Assembly (NCBI GenBank): GCA_003260075.1
Contig: QLIY01000650.1
Span: forward strand, 1 to 64,000
Length of the DNA: 64,000 nucleotides
From: Phallusia mammillata
Taxonomy: Eukaryota; Chordata; Ascidiacea; Phlebobranchia; Ascidiidae
Direction of reading: 5' to 3'
Shown piece after piece: positions 14,660-27,350 of this stretch. The notes under the pieces were generated by a model. The model was not told where the DNA came from, made no database searches, and saw only the letters and a list, made by a program, of their open reading frames with translations. Each line of letters begins with the position of its first letter. Positions within the stretch are counted from its first letter, which is position 1. Made by a program: the position numbers and the translations under genes.

Positions 14660-16736
14660 ATGGCCGTGAAAACAGAAAACAAAAGTGACAGTGTACTTAA
14701 GAAGTGTCGGTACTGCAATAAGTTGTAAGTGGTGTGCATTTTGTATTTGCAATTATTTGTTTTATTGTGATAGCTTTATTGGTATTTCAGATTTTCCACT
14801 AAGGCTACACTTAGGAGACACATCAGAACCGCATGCCAAAAATCTCCGCTGGAAGCGCCAGTGGCCCGTTGTCCAAGTTGTGGTATAACGTAAGTATTTA
14901 TAACCGAGCTTTTTTGCTATTCAAAAAGGCTTTTTGCTCTAAAACAACATGGCAAAATTGTTCAGACATTAAAGCTTCTTTGGTTTTAATGTGATTCAAA
15001 AACACCAATAAAAGCCGGAGATCTAATCTCAGCAAAACAACTGAACAACGATAGACTTAATCATTAGGTTTTATAATGAACAGGTGTATGGAGAGAAATT
15101 TTTCACGCCATTTGAGCAGTTGCTCCAGAGTTTGGGGACATTGTCGTAGTTTTGATGCAACAAAGGACTGTAAAAATTCCGATTCCGATAACAGGTAATA
15201 AGTTATAACTGCATATATGTTATTCGGCGAATGTAATGTCATGTCATAACGATTTTTTATCAAAAGGAAAAACACTGATGAAGCTGAAAAGGAGAATACA
15301 GCAACTACAACAACAAAGAATCTTTTTAACTGCAGGTATACGAGTGTTTTTTGTGTAGATGCGTTTGGACTATTTGCCCATAAAGATTGCGCCTTGGTTT
15401 GTGAAGGAAGATTGTGACGACAAAACTTTTATATTTCAGTGAAAGTAGGAAACCTTTACAAACACAGAACAGGAGTTCTACAAACGCAACCAAACAAACA
15501 CCAATTCAACAGTATGTTTGAAATACAGATAAACTTGAAAATATACTAATTCGATCAGGGACCGAAAAAAACTAAAGAACTTCTTTTAAAACCAACACCT
15601 AATCAGGAAAGTGTTATGTCTAGCATTTCGCAGATTTTCCTAACCCACTGGATTTGAATTCAATGTCGCCATGACTGATCTATTCCATGTCTGCTACATA
15701 AACCAGTATTAGCTATACTGGGAAAGAGTAATTGCTGTCTGGGCACAAAACTAAAAAGGCGTTGATGAAAAGACAAAATTATTTACAAACAGAAGTAAAA
15801 TCTGTGTTTATTTTGCTGGTATTTTGTTACAGATGGCTTAAGAAGGGCAATTCGCATATCAATCAATATCACTCAGAAGTTTCAATGGATGTGGATGGTA
15901 CAGATTCTTCCACTAGTCTGTAAGTTATTTTCCTTACTTATTTTTCATTAGGTACAGACCTTGATTATGTCGAAATTTTTTTTTTCAGAAGTAACGACTT
16001 AAAAGACGACGGTGACAGCAAAAAAAAACTAGCGCCATTGTTAAAGCGGTTTAAAATGTAAGTTACAATTCTTACTTTATACGTTTGTTTTTGCAGCTTA
16101 TATGTGCCCTTCAATACGAGTGTGAATTTATAACAGTTATCCTGGGCGTAATTAAAATAAAACAGTGCGATTCTGCACCCAAAAATGACCTTGGTTAATT
16201 TGAACCCGTTTGGACAAGAAAATTTCTTCGGGTTAACCGAGGTCGATATGGTAGAAACAACTCAAGAACTAAAATTTGTTTTAGGGGCGTCAAGAATGAT
16301 CACGAACCGCCCACTACGGAGAAAACTCAAATCGAACCTCAGTTTGTCAAACAGTAAGTTTAAACTATCAAGTGATGTTTAAGCTGTGGTCGTCGCTCAT
16401 AATGCACATAATGTAGAAAATTTTATACGAGCTGATTCTGTAGTTATGCGTAGTTATGCATGTTCTAAATGAGCTTTATCGCCAAATTAACTTTCGTCTA
16501 ACAATTGCAGAAGCTGCGTGGTAGCCCGGTTACCATCATCAGAATCGCATCAGACAAAAACCAGGGCGGATTATCGAGAAACTAGGTTTGTACAACTTTA
16601 CCACAAGATGACGCTGTCGAGTATCGGTCTTAATTTGATTTCTATGTTTAACAGGCTTCAGGGTCCCCAAGTTCTTGAAACACTCACAACTCAAATGGCG
16701 TCGTTGCAACAAAATGCTATAATGGTTTTTAGGTGA
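14660..16736 (+). CDS. C2HC zinc-finger family protein, copy 2 (265 aa)
   Basis: Ten exons: 14660-14724, 14791-14889, 15084-15194, 15267-15335, 15440-15511, 15833-15919, 15989-16057, 16285-16353, 16511-16585, 16655-16736. Exon lengths are identical to copy 1 and all phases are 2. Finger 1 is CRYCNK...LRRHIRTAC. Finger 2 is CPSCGITC...RHLSSC. The C-terminus is LQGPQVLETLTTQ...NAIMVFR. The frame is fully open. Copies 1 and 2 are the closest pair in coding sequence, and the two-finger module lies upstream of both. The 3' flank of copy 2, however, matches copy 3 rather than copy 1, so the locus has a mosaic history. Confidence 0.75.
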
Positions 16737-18524
16737 CTTGAGTTCTAATGTTGTTCAAATCATTGCCATGTAATGGAGTGTGTTACGATCCTTCGTATAT
16801 AATGGATTTTAAAACAAGAAAATTGACATCACAATGTATTTGGCATGATTTGATTTGTGGTTTTGTTATGTATGTATCAAACGTTGCTATTTATGTTTCG
16901 TACTTAAACCTGCGCTACCCATCATTCAACGCAATACATATCCACGCAGTGGACAAAAAAATACATTTTTAAGCGTGAATTTTTTTTCAAGTTTCTCTTG
17001 ATCGTTGTAGTTGAGAATTTCTTAATCAAATTGAGGTCGACCTTAACGCAGGTAGAGTACCGAAAAGTTTTTTACCCTACCGATTGTGCGGCTCACAATC
17101 GAGGGCGCCTTATTATCGAGGGTTGCTTACAAATTAATTTCACGTCTAGTTACAAATAAAGGAAGTATTATGAAACATGAGTAAATAACTTCGTCGTATG
17201 CGGCTTACCCTATTTTTTTAACACCTCAACATGCGGCTTACAATCAAGTGAATATGCTATCATTAGAAATTGTGTAAATTCAGTGAGTTATCCCAAGTAG
17301 GCAATTATGTGTGTTGGCGTAGATTGACGAAATCTCGGTTCAATATGGAATAAGAACCGACCACGGGTTTTGTCCCTGTGGTTAATAGGAAATGCCATGC
17401 AGTTTGGTATTGCTCACATCGGGCTCCAGTTAACATTCGTAGGAAACAAAACTACGGAAAAACATCAATTCGAAGCACTATAAGTTGTCGGGTGGCGGTC
17501 GCTGTATAAGGTACTGTAGAGCGCATGTTATGACGAGATTTTAAATCTGCAACAGGTTATAACTTAGTTAGGCAGGTTTTTAAGTATTTGTTGAGAGCAG
17601 ACAAACTACGAACGGTGCAGCGCAAAATAAATTTGACATTTTTCTAAATATGTACATGACGTTATTTTAAAACAGGAGGCAAAAAAGTCGTAATTTTATG
17701 AATCTGGTATTTTGTTAAGATGGGTAAGAGCAGTGACTTTTTAACTGTGGGTTGCAACTAATACATACCAACATTTAGTTTAGTGGTTTCTCGCGACCCA
17801 TGGTCATGCTTTTTAGTTGTATTTTGTCTGTAAATTATAGGAAAGCTTTTTGAAAATTACTACTCCAGTTTAGCAAATCAATAACGTTATAACGAGCAAA
17901 CACTGTTGTTTTTTACGACCAAACATTTCCATTTAGCCCGAACTTGGAGCTGAATCGAAGCAATATTAGCCAGACAACGCTCAACCGTGAGCTAACACAT
18001 CACTTTATGACTTCACAAACAGTTTTAATCAGTATCACCACAAGTTGATGTTATTATTGGGCAATAAATTAAAATCCTGAGAAATATAAAAACAACGCTA
18101 CGAGGCGTCAAAAAGTAGATGCCGGGGGGGGGGGTATCACCACAAGTTGAAGTTATTATTGGGCAACAATTTAAAACCCTGAGAAATATAAAAACAACGC
18201 TACGAGGCGTCAAAAAGTAGATGCCCTAATTGTCACTAAAACAAGCGACCCAACAGAATATTCAGGCGACCCAACTTTGGGTCGCGACCCATAGGTTGGG
18301 AAACACTGCTGTACAGTACGATTTAAATAATGTTGATTATGTGGTTGTCTTGAGTGTTTATGAAACTTCTCAGAATGTTGTTCAAAATTATGCATAAAAT
18401 GTTTTTGCGTTGCAATCGCGGTGATGTTCGCGCACCATAACGTTCATATGGTTAACTTTGTTTTCGGTTGCATTGGTCAGTTGTGGTTAGATAAATTTCG
18501 TTGCATTACCATATACCTGGCAAT
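16737..18524. other. 3' flank and spacer of copy 2, duplicated after copy 3
   Basis: 16745-17740 matches about 22570-23560 almost base for base with few differences. It includes a repeat of the type GCGGCTTACAATCGAGGGCG at about 17055-17255, also present near 53021-53313. 17781-18308 looks like a hAT remnant (AGTGGTTTCTCGCGACCC at left; GGGTCGCGACCC...GGGAAACACTG at right). It contains a G-run at 18123 that bounds a direct copy of about 90 bases. No gene seen. Confidence 0.5.
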
Positions 18525-19698
18525 CAAGGATGGCAGTACGGTACGGTACGGTACGCAGCAAATTTCATCAAAAAGTACGGTACGTAGGTACGGTACGCAA
18601 AGAAAGCTGAGGTACGGGTACGGTACGTGGTACGGTCCTTCACTAGAGCGTACCACCGTACCAAAAGCGTACCGTACCACCGTACTGGTACGCATAATAA
18701 ATATTGATCAAACGGTCATTTTTGCATCGTTACCATTTGCAGATAATATCAAAATTGTTCAAAACTGGAATTTGAGTTGTTTATTGCATGCTTTTATCAC
18801 AATGTCCCTGTACCAAAATAGTGCTTGCAATAGGGGGATTTACACGCAATGTAGGCCTATTATTAAAACGCGCACATGACAAGAACAGAGATCAACTCGG
18901 CATTTGTAATTGATTCTCAAGTAAGTTAAAAATAAGCTAGGTACAGTGTTGTTGTCCCTTTCGTAGCAATGATTTTAAGAAAAATGCTGTTAAAAATTAT
19001 ACATTGACGTTGCACGAGCCCATCGTAGAAAACACATCAACCTTTCAATTCGAATAAGTTGGTTGTAGTTGCGGTAACTTAGCTAACCTGCAACGAAACA
19101 TAGCTAACTTGCAGCAACTTAGCGTTGCAAGTTGGCTAACTTGCCGCAAGTTAGGTTATCTTGCGGCAACTTAGTTAACTTGCTGCAACTTAGCTGACTT
19201 GCGACACTAAGTCGTCGCAACTTAGCTAAGTTGCAACGCTAAGTTGCCGCAAGTTAGCTATCTTGCAAGTATTTTTGTTTGTTTTAAAAACGGCCTTAAG
19301 GCGTTGCGGCAACTTAATTTATTCGACAACGGCGCCCCATAGATATGTCATGGTTCGTATCAATGCAAAGATTTGTTCAAAAACTTTTGTTTCGTTTCGC
19401 ATGAAACTTAGATTTTTTCGATTGTCCTTATTTTTGGTTTCAAGTCGATGGCAACCCTGTTTAGAGTTTAGACACCTCTCCTTTAAGTGTATGTCATAAA
19501 ATGTATCCAACCTAATCCCGATTGGTTTATTTGAAGGTACGGTACGCAAATTTTCGTGCCGTACCTCAAGTACGGTACGGTGGTACGGTACGTTTTGATT
19601 TTTGACATTTGGTACGGTACGGTGGTACGGTACGATGTACGTAACGAGGTACGTGGTACGGTCAATGCAATACGTACCGTACCGTACTGCCATCCTTG
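18525..19698. mobile_element. 1174-bp hAT-like non-autonomous transposon with GTAC-rich ends
   Basis: Terminal inverted repeats begin CAAGGATGGCAGTACGGTAC and continue into many GGTACGGTAC-type subrepeats on both sides (18538-18690 and 19537-19690). The 8-bp target duplication CTGGCAAT is exact at 18517-18524 and 19699-19706. The paralogous spacer has the single uninterrupted site at 25572-25579, followed by the same flank (CCCTGTTC.AAGAAGTGAAG). No transposase frame is present inside. The TSD length and the CA..GG/CC..TG ends point to hAT. Confidence 0.85.
19062..19270. repeat. Palindromic AACTTAGCTAACTTGC array
   Basis: About ten diverged copies of a motif like GCAACTTAGCTAACTTGC in alternating orientation, able to form many nested hairpins. 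It lies inside the hAT-like element and was carried in with it. There are no unique spacers of constant length, so it is not CRISPR-like. Confidence 0.65.
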
Positions 19699-20480
19699 CT
19701 GGCAATACCCTGTTCTAAGAAGTGAAGAAGTAAACGTCTGAACAAACGAATTTAACGCTGCCCGTCCTTTTTTCCGTTTCTGTCATTGTTTCCAATGCCT
19801 CTGATATTTTACAAAATGTTACACTTTATACATGCGTGGGGACTTTTTTACATCGTAAAGTGTTACAAGTTTTAGACAACGCGATTCTACTGCACATAAT
19901 TTCTGCCTATATGTACATGATTACTTAGTATTGTAATCCATCGTGTACAACGATGTATGTCAAAATTTGAACCCGCTTGCGAAATTTTCTGCAGGCGCCC
20001 ATGGTATTTTATTCCATTCGTTAGGATTCATTGTATTTCTCCGAAACGCTTGACATTTAAGGACGGTTTATCGCCGGGACTCTAAAACGCATTTATTTTT
20101 TGGCGTTTTTGTAAAAATCGACTGGTCAGTTCTTTCCCCCTTTGAACTAAATTACCTTCATGTTTCTCGAGCTTCCGGTTAAAAAGGTCATGTCTCAGTG
20201 CTACTGTTAAACTTAAAAAAAATGCAAAAATATAAATATTATTACGTGTTGATGTTCAATTGCCAACTTAGAGAACCACCGACCAAATACTAAATCTGCT
20301 TGGGCATATCGAGTCCGTTTTTTTATCTGATAAATATTTTTACGATTGGACTTGGGTGTTACAAAATGTACAGAGATGATATATCACCGCCATTTCAAGT
20401 CTGTTATCTCCTTTTTCGCGCTCACTTATGTAATTATCACCATTTGCGTCAAGATGTGTCAGAAAAAAGGCACTTTCGCG
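19699..20480. other. Duplicated spacer before copy 3
   Basis: Closely matches 25572-26152 (same order of GTGAACGTCTGAACAAACGA, then CATTGTATTTCTCCGAAACG). It ends in the promoter region shared by copies 3, 4 and 5. No gene seen. Confidence 0.5.
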
Positions 20481-20490
20481 TCTATTTAAA
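20481..20490 (+). promoter_or_regulatory. TATA-like box of zinc-finger copy 3
   Basis: TCTATTTAAA 109 bp before the ATG, preceded by GTGTCAGAAAAAAGGCACTT, which is nearly identical before copy 4. Confidence 0.45.
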
Positions 20491-20589
20491 CAACTTATGT
20501 CGTAGCTTTAAATGTAAATTTGATTTCCATTTTTCTACTTTTCAAGCTGACTATGCAATTGCTATGAAAGTGTTGATTACTCAACGTAA

Positions 20590-22563
20590 ATGGATTTGGA
20601 AACAACAAACAAAAGTTGCAACCCACAATGGACTTGTAGACATTGCAACAAAACGTATGTGTTTTATATTACGATTTGTTTTAGTTTAACCTGCAGCGTT
20701 TTGTTTTAGATTTACAGCCGAGAGATCTTTGAAAAGACACACCAGACAATCATGCCCCAATTCGTCCGTTGCAATCACCTTAGCCCGTTGCCCAAGTTGT
20801 GGCATTACGTAGGTTTTGATATCGGGATTGTGTTTTTGAATGCTGTAACTTTTCAAAGTTATACAGTTCAAGCATTGCAAACATTTCGTGTAAAAGTTTC
20901 GTCTATTATTTTTCGTATTGTTGATTTAAAACACAAACAAATACGGAAGTTAGAGTGTCAGGAAATCAATCTAATGAACTTTTGTAATTAACAGATGTAC
21001 AGCAAGGAGCTATTCACGGCACTTTAGCAATTGCTCCAAAGTTTGGGGCGTTTTTTTCAGAAGTACCAACACAAAAGAGGCTGAGATCAAGAATACCGAA
21101 ATTACGACGTCACAAACTCTTTCAAATAGCAGGTACGAAAGCTTCGTGAGTTTTGTTGATTTATGTAGACTCGTTTAATTAAAATATTTGTCAAAAAAAT
21201 TGTGGTTAAGAGCTAAAATGTTGTGCCAACCAAAATTTCATATTGCAGTCAAACTACAAAGCCTTCAGAACCACAGAAAAAGATTTCTTTCAACGCAACA
21301 CAACAAAGACCCATCGAACAGTAAGTTCTGATAAAGATAAAAGCAGCTTATCTCATTTGAATGGATATAAATTAAACTTGGCCTTGAACAATCTCACCAC
21401 ATCTCCAACGTAATCCAGAAACTATTTCAAACCGTAGAAAACGTTGTTGTTATATTGCTACCGTTTCTTTACAAAAAATATTTGATTTAGTGTTCTGGGA
21501 ATCCCTGAGAGATTGGGTTTCCATTAATATTGACAAATTTGCATTTTAATACAGTTTATAAATACGTCAACAAAAACAACACAATAGTTGTTGTTGAAAG
21601 TGAAACCCAAAATATAAACGGTATTTTGTTGCAGGTGGTTTAAGAAAAGTGTTTCTCACGCCAATCAATATCACTCAGAAGTTTCAATAAACGTGGATGA
21701 TACAAACTCTTCCGATAGTTCGTAAGACATTTTCCTTTACTTCGTTCTTATGAACGCATGCCCTCATTTTGTCGTATTTTATTGCAGAAATAACGACTTC
21801 AAGGACGACGGTGAAGACAAAGAAAAACTAGCGCCATTGTCACGGCGATTTAAAGTGTGAGTTACAAGTTTTAATTGAAACATTTTGTGTAGCTTATATG
21901 TGCCCTTCAATACAAGTGTGAATTTGTAACATTTATGCAATTTTCTGTAGCACTCACGGCGTAATCGAAAACCAACCAGTGCGTTGTTTTGCATCCCCAA
22001 AATGCGTTAGAAATGAAAGGTGTTGCCAAGCTTTTCAAATACTATTTTAAGTATATAAAGTCCTCTAGTTTATGTGGCATTGACGAATAACTGAAACTTG
22101 TTTCCGGAGCACTAACATTGATTGTAAACCATCCAGTAATGAGAAAGCTCAAGTCGACCCCCAATCTGTCCAAAAGTAAGTTTAAACTATCAAGAGTTAT
22201 ATTAGCTGGTGTTATCGCTCATAATGTACAAATTGTGGCAAATTTTTCTATAACGAGCTGACCCCGTAGTTATCCATGTTCTATTGGCTTCTTAGAAAAC
22301 TTAGCTTTCGTCTACATATTGTTGCAATAAATTACAGAAGCAGCAAGGCAGTCCGGTTACCATCATCAGAGTCAAATCAGGCAAAACTCAAGTCGGAATA
22401 TCGAGAAACTAGGTTCGTACAACTTTACCACACGATGACGCTGTCGAGTATCGGTCTTAATTTGATTTTAATGTTTAACAGGCTTCAAGGTTGCCAAGTA
22501 CTTGAGGCACTTACAAATCAACTGGCGTCGTTGCAACAAAATGCTATCATGGTTTTTAGATGA
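20590..22563 (+). CDS. C2HC zinc-finger family protein, copy 3 (250 aa) with fused exon 3/4
   Basis: Nine exons: 20590-20654, 20710-20808, 20995-21132, 21249-21320, 21635-21721, 21788-21856, 22110-22175, 22338-22412, 22482-22563. Start MDLETTNKSC; finger 1 CRHCNK...LKRHTRQSC; finger 2 CPSCGITC...RHFSNC. The third exon is a fusion. After KVWG the sequence runs straight into the old intron end (TTTTTTTCAG) and exon 4, so the former acceptor is now coding (VFFRST) and the frame stays open. A deletion removed the rest of exon 3 and the intron. The former exon 8 uses an acceptor at CCGGAG (22108-22109), which is poor, so that junction is least sure. The C-terminal block ends NAIMVFR. Confidence 0.7.
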
Positions 22564-24597
22564 CTTGAGTCAAACGGTGTTTAAATCATTGCCATGTAAT
22601 GGAGTGTGTTACGATCCTTCGTATATAATGGATTTTAAAACAAGAAAATTGACATCACAATGTATTTGGCATGATTTGATTTGTGGTTTTGTTATGTATG
22701 TATCACACGTTTCAAATTTATGTTTCGTACTTAAAACTGCGCTACACCTCATTCAACGCAATACATATCCACGCAGTAGATTTTAACAGGCGTGAATTTT
22801 TTCAAGTTTCTATTGATCGTTGTAGTTAAGAATTTCTTAATCAAATTGAGGTCGACCTTAACGCAGGTAGAGTACCGAAAAGTTTTTTACCCTACCGATT
22901 GTGCGGCTCACAATCGAGGGCGCCTTATTATCGAGGGTTGCTTACAAATTAATTTCACGTCTAGTTACAAATAAAGGAAGTATTATGAAACATGAGTAAA
23001 TAACTTCGTCGTATGCGGCTTACCCTATTTTTAACACCTCAACATGCGGCTTACAATCAAGTAAATATGCTATGATTACAAATTGTGTAAATTCAGTGAG
23101 TTATCCCAAGTAGGCACGGCAATTACGTGTGTTGGCGTAGATTGACGAAATCTCGGTTCAATATGGAATAAGAACCGACCACGGGTTTTGTCCCTGTGGT
23201 TAATAGGAAATGCCATGCAGTTTGGTATTGCTCACATCGGGCTCCAGTTAACATTCGTAGGAAACAAAACTACGGAAAAACATCAATTCGAAGCACTATA
23301 AGTTGTCGGGTGGCGGTCACTGTATAAGGTACTGTAGAGCGCATGTTATGACGAAATTTTAAATCTGCAACAGGTTATAACTTAGTTAGACAGGTTTTTA
23401 GGTATTTGTTGATAGCAGACAAACTACGAACGGTGCAGCGCAGAATAAATTTGACTTTTTTCTAAATATGTACATGACGTTGCTTTAAAACAGGAGACAA
23501 AAAAGGCGTAATTTTATGAACCTGGTATTTTGTTAAGATGGGTAAGAGCATTGATTTTTTATCTGTGGGCTGCAACCCCCTTTGAAATCGTTTGCCATTT
23601 TACTGGGAGTCGCGAAGGCTTTTTATAAACAATTAAAAAGCAAAACAATTTTGAGCAACAAAAAGCAAAACATTTAAAAGCAATAAAAAGATAACTATCC
23701 CAATCTTATACATTACAGAGGGTTAACTGTTACGGTATTTCAATCCTGGCCTATTATAACAGGACCACGTGTTAATTCACACAATTGCATTGGAACTTGT
23801 GTTAGGTCTGATAGTTGCCATTACAATAAAAAAGTCTTTGTTATGGGACTGTGCAAAAGATAATTGGCTCAATGAACACAGTGCATTGTGACCAAAATAA
23901 CATTACAACAGACAGTAAAATTGGACGAACAGGATTAATTGCTGAAGCGTGTCAGTGCAGGATGGCAGGGTAACCATTTGTGGGGGGTTGTTGATCATGG
24001 CCCGTCGATACTGGAGACTGAGGTGAGCAATGTGTTCACACTGTCGAGTGTGTTTTCAGTTCACTCAAGTGCGCGGCTGGAAAAACAGGCTTCCTGACTC
24101 CGTAACAAGGGAAATTGTGACGACCTAATTCCCAACGCACGAGCTATCAAATTTGGGTCACACAAAAATACGCTACGTTTAAATAACTTTGGGCCCCCCC
24201 CCCGTGTTAATTCACACAATTGCATTGGAACTTGTGTTAGGTCTGATAGTTACCATTACAATAAAAAAGTCTTTGTTATGGGACTGTACAAAAGATAATT
24301 GGCTCAATGAACTTGACACAGTGCATTGTGGCCAAAATAACATTACAACAGACTGTAAAATTGGACGATACAGGATTAATCCCCCCCCCCTTAAGATGGG
24401 TAAGAGCATTGATTTTTTATCTGTGGGCTGCAACCCCCCTTGGAAATCGTTTGCCATTTTACTGGGAGTCGCGAAGGCTTTTCATAAACAATTAAAAAGC
24501 AAAACATTCAAAAACAATAAAAAGGTAGTTATCCCAAACGTATACATTATACAGAGGGTTAACTGTTACGGTATTTCAATCCTGGCCTATTATAAAA

Positions 24598-24661
<64 letters not shown>

Positions 24662-24720
24662 CTTCTTAAGTGTGTCAGTGCAGGATGGCAGGGTAACCAT
24701 TATAGTGTAAGAAACTAAAA
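22564..24720. other. 3' flank of copy 3, with C-run-bounded duplications
   Basis: 22570-23560 is the near-identical partner of 16745-17740. From 23540 on, blocks recur after C-runs at about 24194, 24381 and 24598-24660: the TTAAGATGGGTAAGAGCATTG block and the GTGTTAATTCACACAATTGC block each occur twice. The open frame at 24189-24710 crosses three runs and is not a gene. Confidence 0.5.
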
Positions 24721-26152
24721 AAAAAACTAGCAGAACTTTCCTTTTGCCCAGTTTCAAACTTAAACTAGTATTTTTAATGAGGGAAATTTTGGACAGGTGT
24801 CGTTAGTTATATTAGGTTTGATGAAATGGGGGTGTTAATCATGCCCCATCGATACTGGAAACTAATTTTAGCAGTGTGCTCACACTGTCGAGTGTGTTTT
24901 CAGTTCACTCAAATGCGCGGCTGGAAACACAGGCTTCCTGACTCCGTAACAAGGAAAATTGCGACGGCCTAATCCCCAACGCACGAACTATTAAATTTGG
25001 GACACACAAAAATACGCTACATTTAAACAACTTTGGACAATTTTAGAAGTTTATGATGTAAACACAATGCTTTCGAATGTCAACCACTACACTTGCATTG
25101 GACAGTTTTTTTGCACCTAAGCATATTGTCACCAAACTAGGAAGAATAATAACATAGTGGTTAAATTTGTTCGGGCAATTCTCTTTATTGTTTTAACACT
25201 GTACAGTACGATTTAAATAATGTTGGTGATGTGGTTGACTTGAATCTTTATGCAACGTCTCAGAATGTTGTTCAAAATTATGCTTAAAATGCTTTCGCGT
25301 TGCGATCGCAGTGATGCTCGCGCAACAAAACGTTCTGGTGGTTAATTTTGCCTTCAGTTTCATTAGTCAGTTGTGGTTATAGGAAGATAAATTTCGCCCC
25401 CCCCCCTTATGCAACGTCTCAGAATGTTGTTCAAAATTATGCTTAAAATGCTTTTGCGCTGCGATCGCGGTGATGCTCGCGCAACATAAGGTTCTGGTGG
25501 TTAATTTTGTCTTCAGTTTCATTAGTCAGTTGTGGTTATAGGAAGATAAATTTCATTGTATTGCAATATACCTGGCAATATCCCTGTTCAAAGAAGTGAA
25601 GGAGTGAACGTCTGAACAAACGAGTTTAACGCTGCCCGTCTTATTTTCGTTTCTGCCATTGTTTCCAATGCCTTAGACGTTTTGCAAAATGTTACACTTG
25701 ATACATACGTGGCTACGTGGGGACTTTTACATCGTGAAGTGTTACAACTTTTACATCGTGAAGTGTTACAAGTTACAGACAACACCATTCTATTGCACAT
25801 AACTTCTGCCTATATGTACATAATTACTTAGTATTGTAATCCATCGTGTACAACGATGTATGTCAAAATTTAAACCTCCTTGGGGAATTTTCTGTAGACA
25901 CCCATGGTATTTGATTCCATTCGTTAGGATTCATTGTATTTCTCCGAAACGCTTGACATTTAAGGACGGTTTATCGCCGGGACTCTAAAACGCATTTATT
26001 TTTTGGCGCTTTTGTAAAAATCGACTGGTCAGTTCTTTCCCCCTTTGAACTAAATTACCTTCATGTTTCTCGAGCTTCCGGTTAAAAAGGTCATGTCTCA
26101 GTGCTACTGTTAAACTTAAAAAAATGTAAAAATATCAATATTATTACGTGTT
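24721..26152. other. Spacer before copy 4, with empty transposon sites
   Basis: Paralogous to 18290-20250 and in part to 31590-32400. It carries the unoccupied target of the 18525 element (CTGGCAAT at 25572-25579) and, near 25186-25195 (TTGTTTTAACACTG), the unoccupied counterpart of the 31831 element. A C-run at about 25396 bounds a local direct copy. No gene seen. Confidence 0.55.
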
Positions 26153-27350
26153 AAATAGTTGACTAAGCAACAGTGCTTCCTAATCAAAATCAGTCAACAA
26201 ATTTGTTTAACGATATATATTTCACCCAAAATGGGCATCTTCAGTCGTTCTGCGAAACAACGAGTGTAAAACTAAAAAAAATAAGTAATAAAACCAATTA
26301 ATATTACCGACACACCAAAGATATGCTGCAAGCTGCTACAAGCCCTGCTAACTATGCAAGATCTGCGACAGAACTGCGTCTAAGCAACACGAAAGGCAAA
26401 GACTACAACAAGCGATAAGGGAACAGTGCGCACACAAATGAAAAAGAAGAAAAATGGGAGAGACGAGATAACCGTCCCCGCCAGGGGCAACGGAAAACTA
26501 TGGAGTGGACACAAACAAACAACCCAGTCCAAATAAAATTACCAAATAAAATCGATAAAACCAGTAAAAGAAATAAAATAATATAAAACAATAAAATTGA
26601 GTTATCGCACCCTGGGCAAAACCATTTTTTGAATGTTGATAGTAGCTTGGGTAATTTTACGCCACTTTGCTTCGCAAGCGGCCAGGCCTTTAAAAGGCGG
26701 CTGCTGTAAAAACGTCACACAGAAACACTCGGCAATATCGGGATAGGTGGCGTTTGGGTCAGGATGTTTAACTCGTAATGGCGCAACAGCGCTGCATTAA
26801 CGTTACCTTCTTTCACATCATGTACTTTGCAGTCCAGCACCTGTTTTAATCTGATATCTTTGCTGCGAGTGGCAAAATTACACTGCTCATACACCATCGC
26901 CTTATGTACGCCATGGTTCCCACACAATGCGCACGTTATCTCGTCCTCCCATTTTCCTTCTGATCAGTGTGCGCACTGTTCCCTTATCGCTTGTTGTAGT
27001 CTTTGCCATTCGTGTAGCTTAGACGCAGTTCTGTCGCAGATCTTGCATAGTTAGCAAGGGCTTGTAGCAGGTTGCAGTATATCTTTGGTGTGTTGGTAAC
27101 ATTAATTGGTTCTATTACTTGGTTTTGTTTTACTTTTACACTCGTTGTTTCGCAGAACGATTGAAGATGCTTATTTTGGGTGAAATATATATCGTTAAAA
27201 AAATTTGTTGACTGATTTTTGATTAGGAAGCACTGTTGCTTCGTCAATTATTTTTACAGACAATTTTAAAAATAATCAGTGATCGTCGACAATAAAGATG
27301 CCTACTACTTGCGGGAAAGATCCTGTACCAAACACTAAATGTTGTTAGCC
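26153..27350. mobile_element. 1.2-kb insertion with ~285-bp inverted repeats
   Basis: Relative to the spacer of copy 3 (single TACGTGTT at 20243-20250), this block is inserted between two copies of TACGTGTT (26145-26152 and 27351-27358), consistent with an 8-bp duplication. Within it, about 26157-26440 and 26960-27255 are long imperfect inverted repeats (for example AAGCAACAGTGCTTCCTAAT near the outer ends), so it is a foldback-type element. About 95 bp on the right lie outside the inverted repeat. A minus-strand frame at 26715-26927 in the centre is open but unrecognised. Confidence 0.6.

Noticed and set aside
19062..19270. CRISPR-like repeat array
   Set aside because: Units alternate in orientation, spacers are not unique or of constant length, and the host is a eukaryote.
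26715..26927. Minus-strand frame in the foldback element (MCGNHGVHKAMVYEQ...)
   Set aside because: Only 70 codons, no recognised transposase or reverse-transcriptase motif; left as unassigned within the element.
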